Shown here: piece by piece, positions 17,719 to 27,655 of the stretch
How positions within the stretch are numbered: position 1 is the first letter of the stretch
Layout: each line of letters opens with the position of its first letter
Assembly: GCA_025370075.1 (NCBI GenBank)
Contig: CP073016.1
Span: 372,001 to 436,000, forward strand
DNA: 64,000 nucleotides
Reading direction: 5' to 3'
Source: Chryseotalea sp. WA131a
GTDB taxonomy: Bacteria > Bacteroidota > Bacteroidia > Cytophagales > Cyclobacteriaceae
Program-made: the position numbers and the translations under genes
The notes under the pieces: model-generated
Database searches by the model: none
Told to the model about the DNA's origin: nothing
Seen by the model: only the letters and a program-made list of their open reading frames with translations

Positions 17719-18555
17719 ATGGAGATCAAGTTTGTCTGCCCGTATTGGGGTCAAGAGGGAACATCACCTTCCGACTTTTTCAGGTGTATTCTGCAGGAGG
17801 GTTATGACGGTGTGGAGATAAACATGCCCAATTCATCGGATTTTACAAAGGAATTTCAAATTGAATTGGAATACGCGCGTAAAATGGACAAGAACTTTGT
17901 CTTCATTGCACAACAAGTTCTCCCTTTACGGCAAGAGAGCGTTGAGGAATATGCTACTCGCTTAAAAAAGCGACTTGATACTATTGTTGCGCTCAAACCA
18001 AATTTCATCAATAGTCACACAGGAAAAGATTATTTTTCATTTGATGATAATTGTAGGATTATTGAAATGGTTGAAAACATAGCACAGCAGTCGGGAATAC
18101 AAATTTTACATGAGACTCACCGCGGACGTTTTACTTACCATGCTGCTTCATTGCTTCCCTACTTAGAACGATTTCCACAACTTAAACTAACAGCAGACTT
18201 TTCACATTGGTGCACTGTCTCCGAAAGCCTTTTGAACGATCAAAATGAAATAGTTGATAAAGTAATTCCTTTCGTTTACCATCTTCATGCCCGCGTGGGC
18301 TACGAGCATTCGCCACAAGTGAATGATCCTTTTGCTCCTGAATGGAAGTCAACTTTCGATACATTCGTTGGCTGGTGGAAGAAAGTTATAAAAGCCGGAA
18401 ATGTTACAGGAGGCTTTTTTACAATTTGCCCGGAATTTGGTCCCGTACCGTATATGCCAACCATGCCATTCACACAAAAACCGTTGGGCGACCAATGGGA
18501 AATTAATGTAAGAATGAAAGATTACTTACAACATGAATTTGACTCTCGTTACTAG
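17719..18555 (+). CDS. Sugar phosphate isomerase/epimerase-like TIM barrel protein
   Basis: A 278-residue xylose-isomerase-like TIM barrel (AP endonuclease family 2 fold). Metal-ligand segments can be seen: ILHETHRGRFTYHA (Glu/His), LTADFSHWC (Asp/His) and YHLHARVGYEHSP (His). The C-terminal ICPEFGPVPYMP supplies the last Glu. It probably isomerises or epimerises a sugar or sugar derivative. ATG at 17719 is used; TTG at 17716 precedes it directly. It is tightly coupled to the PhyH gene. The exact reaction cannot be assigned. Confidence 0.82.
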   Translation: MEIKFVCPYWGQEGTSPSDFFRCILQEGYDGVEINMPNSSDFTKEFQIELEYARKMDKNFVFIAQQVLPLRQESVEEYATRLKKRLDTIVALKPNFINSHTGKDYFSFDDNCRIIEMVENIAQQSGIQILHETHRGRFTYHAASLLPYLERFPQLKLTADFSHWCTVSESLLNDQNEIVDKVIPFVYHLHARVGYEHSPQVNDPFAPEWKSTFDTFVGWWKKVIKAGNVTGGFFTICPEFGPVPYMPTMPFTQKPLGDQWEINVRMKDYLQHEFDSRY

Positions 18556-18622
18556 TAAGTTACTTGAAGAACACAATAGAAAAGAATTACCTGAGTCAAT
18601 GTTGGAATGAAAGAAATAGCAA

Positions 18623-20791
18623 ATGAGTAAATTTGTAAATAGACTTTTGGTATCGATTGGGTTGGTTGTTTTGTTTTTTGCTTGCCAGAATCAAGCAAAT
18701 GATGACAAGGATTTTACGCAATTTGTCAATCCATTCATTGGCACAGAAGGAACGGGTCATACCTTTCCCGGTCCGTGTTTGCCGTTTGGGATGGTTCAAC
18801 CGGGCCCGGATAATAGAGATCAAGGTTGGGACTACACAAGTGGATATCAATATCGGGATTCAACCATTATTGGATTTTCTCAGACACGTGCCAATGGCAC
18901 TGGCATCAGTGAGTTTGGTGATGTGCTCTTGCAGCCAGTTACAGATTCCCGGACAGAGAAATTTGGTGAGGGATATCACAAACAGACAGAACGTGCAACG
19001 CCCGGTTATTATTCTGTTGCGCTCCGTAATCAAGTCAAGGTCGAGTTATCTGCCAGCGAGCGAGTTGCCTTTCATAAATACACGTACCCCAACAATAAGG
19101 CAAAGCTTTTGGTCGATCTACAACACGGTCTTCGATTTCTTACCGACTCGTTGGTGTTAGAGAGTGACGTAAGATTGAGCAATCAAAATAGTATTTCGGG
19201 TTTTTGCCACACCAAAAATTGGGTGGATCGAAAGTATTTCTTTTTTATCCAGTTCGATCAACCCTTTGTCACTAGTTCCGAATTGGTTAAGAAACCTAAG
19301 GAGAAAGCACCAAAGTACATTTTAGAATTCGAACTAAAGGACAAAGTGCTTAAAACAAAAGTTGCTTTGTCGACCGTAAGTGTAGAGGGTGCAATAGCAA
19401 ATCTAAAGACTGAAATTCCAGAATGGGATTTTGACGGGACTGTAACCCAAGCAAAGCAGAAATGGAATGAATATTTATCTCGTATTGAAATAGATGCAGA
19501 TCAAAAACAAAAAGAGATTTTCTATAGCTCTATGTATCGCTTATTTATTCAGCCTTCCAACATTGCGGATGTGGATGGAAAGTACAGGGGCGCAGACGAT
19601 GTAGTCCGTCAAGCGGAAAACAATGAGTACTATTCTACACTCTCCTTGTGGGATACTTACCGCGCGGCTCACCCACTCTATACGCTGATCGCTCCTGAGA
19701 AAGTCAACGGGTTTGTGCAATCGATGATCGCTCATTCCAAGGCTGCCGGTTTCTTACCGATCTGGACAGCATGGGGCCAAGACAATTATTGTATGATCGG
19801 CAATCATTCCATTCCGGTGATAGTCGATGCCTATAAAAAGGGATTTATGGGTTTCGATGCAAATGATGCGCTGAAAGAGATGGTTAAAAGCACTACAGAG
19901 AAACACATCAACAGCAATTGGCCTTTGTTGAACAAGTATGGCTATTATCCTTTTGATAGTTTGGACAACGAAGCTGTTTCAAGAACACTAGAACATGGAG
20001 TAGATGATTATTTTGTTGCCACCATGGCCGAACAGTTGGGTAGACGAGATATTGCGACACAATATTTTAAGCGTGCTTCTTTTTACAAAAACCTATACGA
20101 CAGCACAACCCGGCAAATGCGGGGGAAGAATAGCTTGGCTAAATGGCGAACCCCATTCAATCCGCTGATGGCAACATCGCCCATGAACAACCCGGGCGAT
20201 TACACAGAAGCAAATGCATGGCAATATTTTTGGACACCTGCCCAATATGATGCGGAGGGGCTTATGCGTTTGTTAGGTGGCAAAAGAAATTTTACTGCAC
20301 AATTGGATAGTTTTTTTACCATTCGCGCACTCAACCCAAATAAACACCTAGGACAAGAAGCAATGATTGGGCAATATGCGCATGGCAATGAACCAAGTCA
20401 TCATATTGCCTACCTATATGCCTATTCAGAGAAGCCCCAAAGAGGCAGAGAATTGATCACGCAAATTTGCAATCAATTTTATGACAACACACCCACAGGA
20501 ATGATAGGCAATGATGACTGCGGCCAAATGAGTGCGTGGTACATTTTTTCAACGCTAGGTTTTTATCCGGTTAACCCGGGAAATGGCACTTTTGTGTTTG
20601 GAGTTCCTCAGGCAAAAAAGATAGTTGTTAAACTAGCTAAGAGCAAAGAGTTAATTATCAGTTTAACTTCGAACAAACAGAACGTTTCGGTTTTTGAAGT
20701 ACAGTTAAATGGTAAGAAAACTTTAGATCATTCTGTAGCCTATTCGACTCTTACCAAAGGCGGAAAACTTGAGTTTATCAGCGAAAATTGA
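18623..20791 (+). CDS. GH92-family alpha-mannosidase lipoprotein
   Basis: A 722-residue member of GH92, calcium-dependent exo-alpha-mannosidases. The N-terminus is a lipoprotein signal (LVVLFFAC), so the protein should be membrane-anchored. Family landmarks: FVNPFIGTEGTGHTFPG at the start of the N-domain, SLWDTYRAAHPLY, EANAWQYFWTPAQYD, HGNEPSHHIAYLY and the GNDDCGQMSAWY motif that carries the catalytic Asp pair. Length is normal and intact. Linkage specificity is not predictable from the sequence alone. It sits in the sugar-utilisation cluster without SusC/SusD partners. Confidence 0.93.
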   Translation: MSKFVNRLLVSIGLVVLFFACQNQANDDKDFTQFVNPFIGTEGTGHTFPGPCLPFGMVQPGPDNRDQGWDYTSGYQYRDSTIIGFSQTRANGTGISEFGDVLLQPVTDSRTEKFGEGYHKQTERATPGYYSVALRNQVKVELSASERVAFHKYTYPNNKAKLLVDLQHGLRFLTDSLVLESDVRLSNQNSISGFCHTKNWVDRKYFFFIQFDQPFVTSSELVKKPKEKAPKYILEFELKDKVLKTKVALSTVSVEGAIANLKTEIPEWDFDGTVTQAKQKWNEYLSRIEIDADQKQKEIFYSSMYRLFIQPSNIADVDGKYRGADDVVRQAENNEYYSTLSLWDTYRAAHPLYTLIAPEKVNGFVQSMIAHSKAAGFLPIWTAWGQDNYCMIGNHSIPVIVDAYKKGFMGFDANDALKEMVKSTTEKHINSNWPLLNKYGYYPFDSLDNEAVSRTLEHGVDDYFVATMAEQLGRRDIATQYFKRASFYKNLYDSTTRQMRGKNSLAKWRTPFNPLMATSPMNNPGDYTEANAWQYFWTPAQYDAEGLMRLLGGKRNFTAQLDSFFTIRALNPNKHLGQEAMIGQYAHGNEPSHHIAYLYAYSEKPQRGRELITQICNQFYDNTPTGMIGNDDCGQMSAWYIFSTLGFYPVNPGNGTFVFGVPQAKKIVVKLAKSKELIISLTSNKQNVSVFEVQLNGKKTLDHSVAYSTLTKGGKLEFISEN

Positions 20792-20837
20792 TAGTATTAT
20801 GACCGCGTAACAAGTGCAAGAAAGTTAACTCAAACAG

Positions 20838-21758
20838 ATGAAACCGATATTCATAATCACTCTATTTGTATGTTGTCATCTCGTGTCGATTTCACAAGTG
20901 CCCAAGGTTTCTTCAGGAACCATCAAACACTACGAAAAGTTTGAATCAAAATATGTGGTTCCTCGTAATGTGGACGTCTGGCTTCCGGATGGTTATGACT
21001 CCAAAAAGAAGTATGCGGTGTTGTATATGCACGATGGGAAGGGTCTTTATGATTCCGCTATCATGTGGAACAAGCAGGAGTGGGGAGTAGATGAGGTATT
21101 GGGTAGATTGTTAAAAGAAGGGAAAGTAAAGAACTGTATCGTAGTAGGTGCCTGGAATTCTGAAGGCACGCGCCACCCCGAGTATTTTCCGCAAAAGCCA
21201 TATGAGAGTTTATCTCGAGTAGAAAGGGATACAATTACAGCACAGCTGCAAAAAATGGGAAGGACAAAGGAGATGTTTAAGCCAATATCAGATAATTACT
21301 TGAAGTTTTTAGTGGAGGAGTTAAAGCCTTTTATCGATAAAAACTTTTCAACGAAGACAGACGCGAAAAATACTTTCGTGGCTGGCTCAAGTATGGGTGG
21401 ACTGATTTCGATGTACGCCATATGCGAGTACCCCAATGTGTTTGGTGGAGCGGCTTGCTTAAGCACCCATTGGCCAGGCACTTTTAAAGTCGAGGGAAAT
21501 CCAATTCCAGAGGCCTTCTTCAATTACCTAGCCAAAAATCTGCCAAATCCTAAGTCGCACAAGTTATACTTCGATTACGGTGATCAAACGTTGGATGCTC
21601 TTTATCCACCCCTGCAAAAGAAGGCAGATGAAGTAATAAAAGCGAAAGGCTACACCGCTAAGAATTGGTTGACGAAATATTTTCCCGGAGAGAACCATTC
21701 TGAAAAGGCATGGAATAAGCGCCTGGATATTCCCCTATTGTTTTTACTAAAAAAGTAA
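20838..21758 (+). CDS. Secreted alpha/beta-hydrolase, putative esterase family
   Basis: A 306-residue protein with a signal peptide (IITLFVCCHLVSISQ) and the esterase D / CE1-like hydrolase fold. The nucleophile elbow is GSSMGG (VAGSSMGGLISMY), the strand entering the fold is YAVLYMHDGKGLYD, and the catalytic His is probably in FPGENHSEKAWNKR. Relatives cleave acyl esters on sugars or other small esters. It ends three bases before the GH13 gene, so it is likely cotranscribed with it. Confidence 0.85.
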   Translation: MKPIFIITLFVCCHLVSISQVPKVSSGTIKHYEKFESKYVVPRNVDVWLPDGYDSKKKYAVLYMHDGKGLYDSAIMWNKQEWGVDEVLGRLLKEGKVKNCIVVGAWNSEGTRHPEYFPQKPYESLSRVERDTITAQLQKMGRTKEMFKPISDNYLKFLVEELKPFIDKNFSTKTDAKNTFVAGSSMGGLISMYAICEYPNVFGGAACLSTHWPGTFKVEGNPIPEAFFNYLAKNLPNPKSHKLYFDYGDQTLDALYPPLQKKADEVIKAKGYTAKNWLTKYFPGENHSEKAWNKRLDIPLLFLLKK

Positions 21759-21761
21759 GCT

Positions 21762-23609
21762 ATGAGAGCAAATGCACGCTTTTTGTTTCTATTATTTTTT
21801 TTGAACTCGTTTAACTCGAGTGCGCAATCAAGCACTCCATTTAATGAACCACCGGCATGGTCGAAAGAGGTTATCTGGTACCAGATCTTTGTGGAGCGAT
21901 TTAACAATGGAGACAAAACCAATGACCCAACACCAACCGATATTGACATTGCACCGTTGAATTTGCATGCACCTAAAGGCTGGTCCGTTACACCCTGGAC
22001 AAACAATTGGTTTGATCAGGAAAGTTGGGCAAAACTACCGGGCAAGTCTTTTGGAGAGATGCTGCAATACAGAAGATATGGCGGGGATTTGCAAGGCGTC
22101 ATCAATAAGCTAGACTATTTGCAAGAGCTGGGTGTTACAGCATTATTCATCAACCCCATCAACGATGCGCCCTCTTTACACAAATATGATGCACGAAACT
22201 ATCATCATGTGGATGTAAATTTTGGACCTGATCCCGTAGGCGACAACAAAATTATTGCAAGCGAAAATCCGGCAGACCCAACTACCTGGAAATGGACGAG
22301 TGCTGATAAATTATTTCTAAAATTGGTAGCGGAAGTTCATAAGCGAAAGATGAAGATCATTATGGATTATTCCTGGAACCATGTAGGTACCACATTCTGG
22401 GCATGGCTGGATGTATTAAAAAACCAACAGGCTTCCCCTTACAAAGATTGGTTCGATCTTAAATCATTCGATAATCCGGCTACTTCTGAGAACGAATTCT
22501 CTTATAATGGATGGTTAAATATTCCTTCATTGCCCGAGTTAAAGAAAGTGAATGTTACTACCTTCAAGCAGGCGGGGCATCCGTACGAAGGAAACATCAA
22601 TGAGGGAGCGAAGGCACACATCTTTGCGGTTACCAAACGTTGGCTCGCGCCAGATGGATATGCATCACAAGGAATTGATGGCTACCGGTTGGATGTAGCA
22701 GACCAAATAGGCTTAGGCTTTTGGAGAGACTTTAGGAAACAGGTACGTACCATTCAGCCCAACGCGTATTTGATTGGAGAAATTTGGTGGGAAGCTTGGC
22801 CTGATCGATTGATGAATCCAGTGCCCTATACTAAAGGTGATGTGTTCGATGCAGTGATGTTTTACCAAGCCTATCGACCCGCTCGGTATTTCTTCGCCAA
22901 AAACGACAACGCGATTGACGCGCAGACGCTAAAAGATAGTTTAGAGTTTCAATGGAACAGATTAAATAAATCAAATCGGTATGCGATGATGAACGTGGCC
23001 TCCAGTCATGATGCCCCCAGATTGCTAACTGATTTTTATAACCCAAACAAATACAAGTTCAGTGCTTCCCCCAGTGATAATCCTCTTTATAAAACCGGCA
23101 AACCTGATGATGAAACGTATAAACGGCTTCGTCTGTATCTGGTACATGCATATACTTCAATAGGCGCACCGCATATCTGGAACGGAGAAGAAATGGGCAT
23201 GTGGGGGGCGGATGACCCCTACCCAAGAAAACCGTTGATGTGGAAAGAATTTACTTTTCAAGCGGAGCCAAGAAACAACTTTCAACCAGGACCAACTGAG
23301 TATGACCCGATCGCTTTTAATCAAGTGCATTTTGATTTTTACAAAAAGCTCATTGCTATTCGAAAGAGTAATCCAGTATTAGTTTCCGGAGAAATTGAAT
23401 TTATTCAGTCGCAGGGAAAACATTTGGGTTATCGGAGGTTTGATGGCAAGAATGAAGTCATTGTATTATTTAATTTGGATGAAAAGCCATATACGTTTTC
23501 GGTCCCTTCGGAAGCAGCATATACTGATCTTCTTTCTAAAAGGAAACCTATTCCTGGCCAGCTGATATTGGGGTCGATGGAGGCTATGATTTTGAAAAGA
23601 ATAAAGTAG
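21762..23609 (+). CDS. Secreted GH13 alpha-amylase family glycosidase
   Basis: A 615-residue GH13 hydrolase with a signal peptide ending near SSAQS. The catalytic triad is readable: nucleophile Asp311 (GYRLDVAD), acid/base Glu340 (LIGEIWWE) and Asp417 (ASSHDAPR). WYQIFVERFNNGD starts the barrel and YGGDLQGVINKLDYL follows, as in neopullulanase/cyclomaltodextrinase relatives. A C-terminal beta domain closes the protein. It should act on alpha-glucans or alpha-glucosides in the periplasm. It may replace the decayed cyclomaltodextrinase-like gene at 16249-16667. Confidence 0.92.
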   Translation: MRANARFLFLLFFLNSFNSSAQSSTPFNEPPAWSKEVIWYQIFVERFNNGDKTNDPTPTDIDIAPLNLHAPKGWSVTPWTNNWFDQESWAKLPGKSFGEMLQYRRYGGDLQGVINKLDYLQELGVTALFINPINDAPSLHKYDARNYHHVDVNFGPDPVGDNKIIASENPADPTTWKWTSADKLFLKLVAEVHKRKMKIIMDYSWNHVGTTFWAWLDVLKNQQASPYKDWFDLKSFDNPATSENEFSYNGWLNIPSLPELKKVNVTTFKQAGHPYEGNINEGAKAHIFAVTKRWLAPDGYASQGIDGYRLDVADQIGLGFWRDFRKQVRTIQPNAYLIGEIWWEAWPDRLMNPVPYTKGDVFDAVMFYQAYRPARYFFAKNDNAIDAQTLKDSLEFQWNRLNKSNRYAMMNVASSHDAPRLLTDFYNPNKYKFSASPSDNPLYKTGKPDDETYKRLRLYLVHAYTSIGAPHIWNGEEMGMWGADDPYPRKPLMWKEFTFQAEPRNNFQPGPTEYDPIAFNQVHFDFYKKLIAIRKSNPVLVSGEIEFIQSQGKHLGYRRFDGKNEVIVLFNLDEKPYTFSVPSEAAYTDLLSKRKPIPGQLILGSMEAMILKRIK

Positions 23610-23684
23610 CTAGTTCAATTTAGTAAAAGACCGCTTGCTTGTTCCATTTCCTTTCGTCAACTTTAATCGGTTAACGAAATCTGA

Positions 23685-25169
23685 ATGACTATTCCCAAAC
23701 CCCAACTCACTTTCTCGCAGATCATTAATATGAATGTGGGGTTCTTCGGAATCCAATATAGTTTTGGTTTGCAGCAAAGTGCTGTGAATCCCATTTATGA
23801 TTTTTTGGGTGCCAGCCCAGATGAAATTCCACTTTTGAATTTAGCGGGCCCCGTAACAGGACTTTTAATACAACCTATTATTGGAGCCCTGAGTGATAAA
23901 ACCTGGGACCCACGCTTTGGCAGAAGGAAACCATACTTTTTTATCGGAGCGATTTTATGTAGCATTTGTCTGTTCTTTTTTCCTTTCAGTAATGCCCTCT
24001 GGATGGCAGCCGGATTGCTTTGGATTTTGGATGTTGGAAACAATACAGCCATGGAACCTTATCGTGCATTTATTGCCGATAAATTAAATGACGATCAGCG
24101 ACCGACTGGCTTTCAAACGCAAAGCTTTTTCACTGGTCTAGGCCAAACCCTTGCTAATGTTTCCCTTTTCATTTTTCCCCTTTTAATTATTGGTAGAACT
24201 GGCGCCATCCCCAATTGGGTATTTGCCTCTTTCTTTTTAGGTGCGGTTTGTTCTATTGGCACTATTTGGTGGAGCATGCACACCACTCCAGAAATTCCAC
24301 CCAGTAAAGAAGAAATAGACGAGATTAACAAAAAAAATGAAGGTCAGCCACATTTGATTGTTCAGTTTTTCATTTCAATCGTCACTTCTGTTCTTGCTTA
24401 TACGATGATGCTTGTTTTATTCTTGCCATCTCTGTTTTATAAATCTCTATTCAGGAAAGTCTTGAATGCGATAAAAAACAATTCAACCACCAAAATACTT
24501 TTTGCTCAAAATATTGAGATTGTTGAGGCAATCTTGGAGATGCCAAAAGTGATGTGGCAGCTGGCGTTGGTCTATTTGTTTCAATGGTATGCGCTATTTT
24601 GTTATTGGCAAAACGCGTCCAAGAGTATTGGCCTTTCTGTTTGGAAAGCTACACCATCTACGAATCCTGAACTATATGAACAAGCTGTAAGTTGGACGGG
24701 TCTGGTCAATGGTTGGTATAACGTGGTTACTTTTCTTTCCGCTTTTGCATTGGTATACTTTGTTAAGAAGTCATCTGCGAAAAAGGTTCATTTTGCATGT
24801 CTACTTTTGGCAGCAACAGGATTTTTACTTTTCCCATTTATCGAAAATAAGTACCTATTGTTTCCCGCCATCACGGGTTTTGGTATTGGCTGGGCGAGTA
24901 TGATGGGTATTCCTTATTTGTTGGTGGTCGGCAATATACCGAAAGAGCGTTATGGTGTTTACATGGGAATCATCAACATGATGATTGTGGTGCCGATGAT
25001 TTTGCAGACGGTTACCTTTGGCTTTGTGTTAAAGAATTTTTTAGGGAATGATAGCGGAAATGCAGTAGTATTTGCTGGTATCTTACTAGCACTTGCTGCT
25101 CTGGCTACACTATTGATCAAATCAGAATCAACAGGTGAGGAAGTTCAGTTATCATCTTCTAGCCATTAA
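23685..25169 (+). CDS. SLC45-type MFS sugar transporter
   Basis: A 494-residue membrane protein with about 12 predicted helices. The N-terminal half has family features of the SLC45/sucrose-maltose carrier group: NMNVGFFGIQYSFGLQQS, the GPVTGLLIQPIIGALSD loop, and the RFGRRKPYF motif. A long cytoplasmic loop lies near residues 205-225. It probably imports a di- or oligosaccharide released by the upstream hydrolases across the inner membrane with protons. The substrate is inferred from context only. Confidence 0.87.
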   Translation: MTIPKPQLTFSQIINMNVGFFGIQYSFGLQQSAVNPIYDFLGASPDEIPLLNLAGPVTGLLIQPIIGALSDKTWDPRFGRRKPYFFIGAILCSICLFFFPFSNALWMAAGLLWILDVGNNTAMEPYRAFIADKLNDDQRPTGFQTQSFFTGLGQTLANVSLFIFPLLIIGRTGAIPNWVFASFFLGAVCSIGTIWWSMHTTPEIPPSKEEIDEINKKNEGQPHLIVQFFISIVTSVLAYTMMLVLFLPSLFYKSLFRKVLNAIKNNSTTKILFAQNIEIVEAILEMPKVMWQLALVYLFQWYALFCYWQNASKSIGLSVWKATPSTNPELYEQAVSWTGLVNGWYNVVTFLSAFALVYFVKKSSAKKVHFACLLLAATGFLLFPFIENKYLLFPAITGFGIGWASMMGIPYLLVVGNIPKERYGVYMGIINMMIVVPMILQTVTFGFVLKNFLGNDSGNAVVFAGILLALAALATLLIKSESTGEEVQLSSSSH

Positions 25170-25201
25170 TGTTTCAATGATTAAATCATAATCTAATTTC
25201 T

Positions 25202-25906
25202 ATGAGTCCATATTTAGCTGAATTCTTTGGAACACTTTTGCTTATTCTTCTTGGCGGAGGAGTAAATGCAGCTGTTTCATTAAAGAAGTCGAAATCTGAA
25301 AATGGCGGATGGCTGATGATTGCCATCGGATGGGGACTAGCTGTTATGCTCGCCATCTATGCAGTGGGAGGGATCAGTGGTGCACACCTCAATCCAGCCG
25401 TCACAATCGCGCTAACAATCAACGGAAGTTTTGCTTCAGATATGGTGCTTGGTTACATCGTGGCACAGTTTGCAGGAGCTATTGCTGGCGCCACCCTTGT
25501 ATGGCTTCATTATTTGCCACATTGGAAAGAGACAATTGATCCATCGGCAAAGTTGGGCGTGTTTTGCAATGCCCCTGCTATTCGTAATACGTTTACCAAT
25601 TTGGTGAGCGAAATAATTGCCACCACGGTGTTGGTTTTGGCTCTGTTGTTTATAGGAGCCAACGAATTTTCCAAAGGTCTTAACCCAATGGTAGTCGGCC
25701 TTTTAATCATTTCCATTGGCTTGAGTTTGGGAGGAACAACCGGCTTTGCCATTAATCCAGCTCGTGATTTAGGGCCACGAATTGCCCATTTTATTTTGCC
25801 CATACATGGCAAAGGAAAATCAGATTGGGAATATGCCTGGATACCCGTGGTGGGACCGATCATTGGTGGAATGCTAGGCGCATTTATCTACGGCCAACTA
25901 TTTTGA
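25202..25906 (+). CDS. glpF: Glycerol facilitator-type aquaporin
   Basis: A 234-residue MIP channel with six helices and both NPA boxes: AHLNPAVTIAL and INPARDLGPR. Asp after the second NPAR and the overall spacing point to a glycerol-conducting aquaglyceroporin rather than a water-only channel. Glycerol kinase follows 161 bases downstream, which supports a role in glycerol uptake. The 25907-26067 gap contains only AT-rich repeated words. Confidence 0.93.
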   Translation: MSPYLAEFFGTLLLILLGGGVNAAVSLKKSKSENGGWLMIAIGWGLAVMLAIYAVGGISGAHLNPAVTIALTINGSFASDMVLGYIVAQFAGAIAGATLVWLHYLPHWKETIDPSAKLGVFCNAPAIRNTFTNLVSEIIATTVLVLALLFIGANEFSKGLNPMVVGLLIISIGLSLGGTTGFAINPARDLGPRIAHFILPIHGKGKSDWEYAWIPVVGPIIGGMLGAFIYGQLF

Positions 25907-26067
25907 TTTGCTGTGGTAAATGGATTTTAGATTATTGATTTGTGGTTATTGATTTGTGATTTTAGGATTGCCAAACATCAGCTTACACCTCAGATTTGTC
26001 AACTGCTTATTGTGGACTTTAACACTTCTTGCTTATTACCTACTTCTCATTTAATACCTAATCCCCA

Positions 26068-27549
26068 ATGCCCAAGTTCATCATCGCCCTCGACCAAGGT
26101 ACTACCAGCTCACGAGCCGTTTTGTTTGATGAGAAAGGTTCCATAGTTGGTATCGCCCAACAAGAGTTCACCCAAATTTTTCCGCAATCTGGGTGGGTTG
26201 AGCATGATGCAAATGAAATTTGGGATACGCAACTAAGTGTTTTACAAAAAGTAATTTCGGATAATGGAGTAGATGCAAAATCTATTGTAGCAATCGGTAT
26301 CACCAATCAACGTGAGACAACAGTTATTTGGGATCGACAAACAGGAGAGCCTATTTATAATGCCATCGTGTGGCAAGACAAACGCACCGCATCTATCTGC
26401 GAGGAATTAAAATCGTGCGGGCTCACAGACTACGTTCGCCAAAATACCGGACTTGTTATTGATTCTTATTTTTCTGGTACTAAAATCAAATGGATGCTAG
26501 ATAATGTACCAGGTGCAAGAGCCAAAGCTGAGAAGGGTCAACTTGCATTTGGTACAATCGATAGCTGGTTGATTTGGAAGCTGACGAATGGCAAAAGCCA
26601 TGTAACGGATTATTCGAATGCATCACGCACAATGGTATTCAATATTCGAGAGTTGATATGGGATGAAAAACTTTTGAAAGAGTTAAGCATACCTCCATCA
26701 CTCTTGCCTGAAGTGAACCCTTCCGCTGCGGATTTTGGAAAATGGAGTTTAAACGGAATTGAAATCCCGATCGCAGGCGTGGCGGGCGATCAACAAGCTG
26801 CCTTGTTTGGTCAAGCTTGTTTTGAACCGGGCATGGCCAAGAATACATATGGCACCGGCTGTTTTATGCTGATGAATACTGGATCAAAAATCCAACAATC
26901 AAAAAATGGATTGATTACCACTATCGCCTGGGGGTTAGACGGAAAAGTGGAGTATGCATTGGAAGGAAGTGTGTTCATCGCAGGTGCAGCCGTGCAGTGG
27001 CTTCGCGATAGCATGCATTTGATCGATCAATCAAAAGATTCAGAATATTTTGCCACGAAGGCTTTGGGATCCAATGAAGTTTTTGTGGTTCCCGCTTTCG
27101 CGGGATTGGGTGCGCCTTATTGGGACATGTATGCGCGCGGAGCAATCTTCGGCTTGACGCGCGACACAGGAAAAGACCACATCATTAAAGCAACGTTAGA
27201 ATCATTGGCTTATCAAACCAAAGATATACTGAATGCCATGCAAGAAGATTCCGGCATTCGGTTGGCGAGTTTAAAAGTAGACGGTGGTGCTTGCGCCAAC
27301 AATATACTCATGCAGTTTCAGGCTGATATTTTGGGTGCAGAAGTAGAGCGTCCTGAGGTTATTGAATCGACTGCGTTGGGTGCAGCCTACTTAGCAGGAA
27401 TTCAAGCTGGGCTTTGGAAGAAAGGGGATATTGCTCGGAACAGAAAAATTCAAAGACGTTTTGTGCCGCTGATGGATGAATCTACTCGAAGGGAACTTTA
27501 CAAGAATTGGCAGAAAGCAGTGCAGCGAACCTTGGGTTGGGCGAAGTAG
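26068..27549 (+). CDS. glpK: Glycerol kinase
   Basis: GlpK phosphorylates glycerol to sn-glycerol 3-phosphate with ATP. The 493-residue protein shows the FGGY-kinase landmarks: ALDQGTTSSRAVLFDEKG at the N-terminus, GITNQRETTVIWDR, AIVWQDKRT, YGTGCFMLMNTG, and the C-terminal DGGACANNILMQFQADILG. Length is typical. It pairs with glpF; no glpD (glycerol-3-phosphate dehydrogenase) is present within the window. An IS630-type element sits 30 bases after its stop. Confidence 0.96.
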   Translation: MPKFIIALDQGTTSSRAVLFDEKGSIVGIAQQEFTQIFPQSGWVEHDANEIWDTQLSVLQKVISDNGVDAKSIVAIGITNQRETTVIWDRQTGEPIYNAIVWQDKRTASICEELKSCGLTDYVRQNTGLVIDSYFSGTKIKWMLDNVPGARAKAEKGQLAFGTIDSWLIWKLTNGKSHVTDYSNASRTMVFNIRELIWDEKLLKELSIPPSLLPEVNPSAADFGKWSLNGIEIPIAGVAGDQQAALFGQACFEPGMAKNTYGTGCFMLMNTGSKIQQSKNGLITTIAWGLDGKVEYALEGSVFIAGAAVQWLRDSMHLIDQSKDSEYFATKALGSNEVFVVPAFAGLGAPYWDMYARGAIFGLTRDTGKDHIIKATLESLAYQTKDILNAMQEDSGIRLASLKVDGGACANNILMQFQADILGAEVERPEVIESTALGAAYLAGIQAGLWKKGDIARNRKIQRRFVPLMDESTRRELYKNWQKAVQRTLGWAK

Positions 27550-27579
27550 TTGATACTGGACACTAGACTCTGGATTCTA

Positions 27580-27612
27580 TACACAGCGACATAAGTAATG
27601 CAGTATAATTAT
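27580..27612 (+). repeat. IS630 left terminal inverted repeat
   Basis: This end begins at the T after the TA target copy. It matches the reverse complement of 28673-28705 over about 33 bases with roughly five differences, concentrated in the inner half. Confidence 0.85.
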
Positions 27613-27655
27613 TAAATTGTTATCTTTGTTTTCAACAAACTAAAAATGAAGACAA

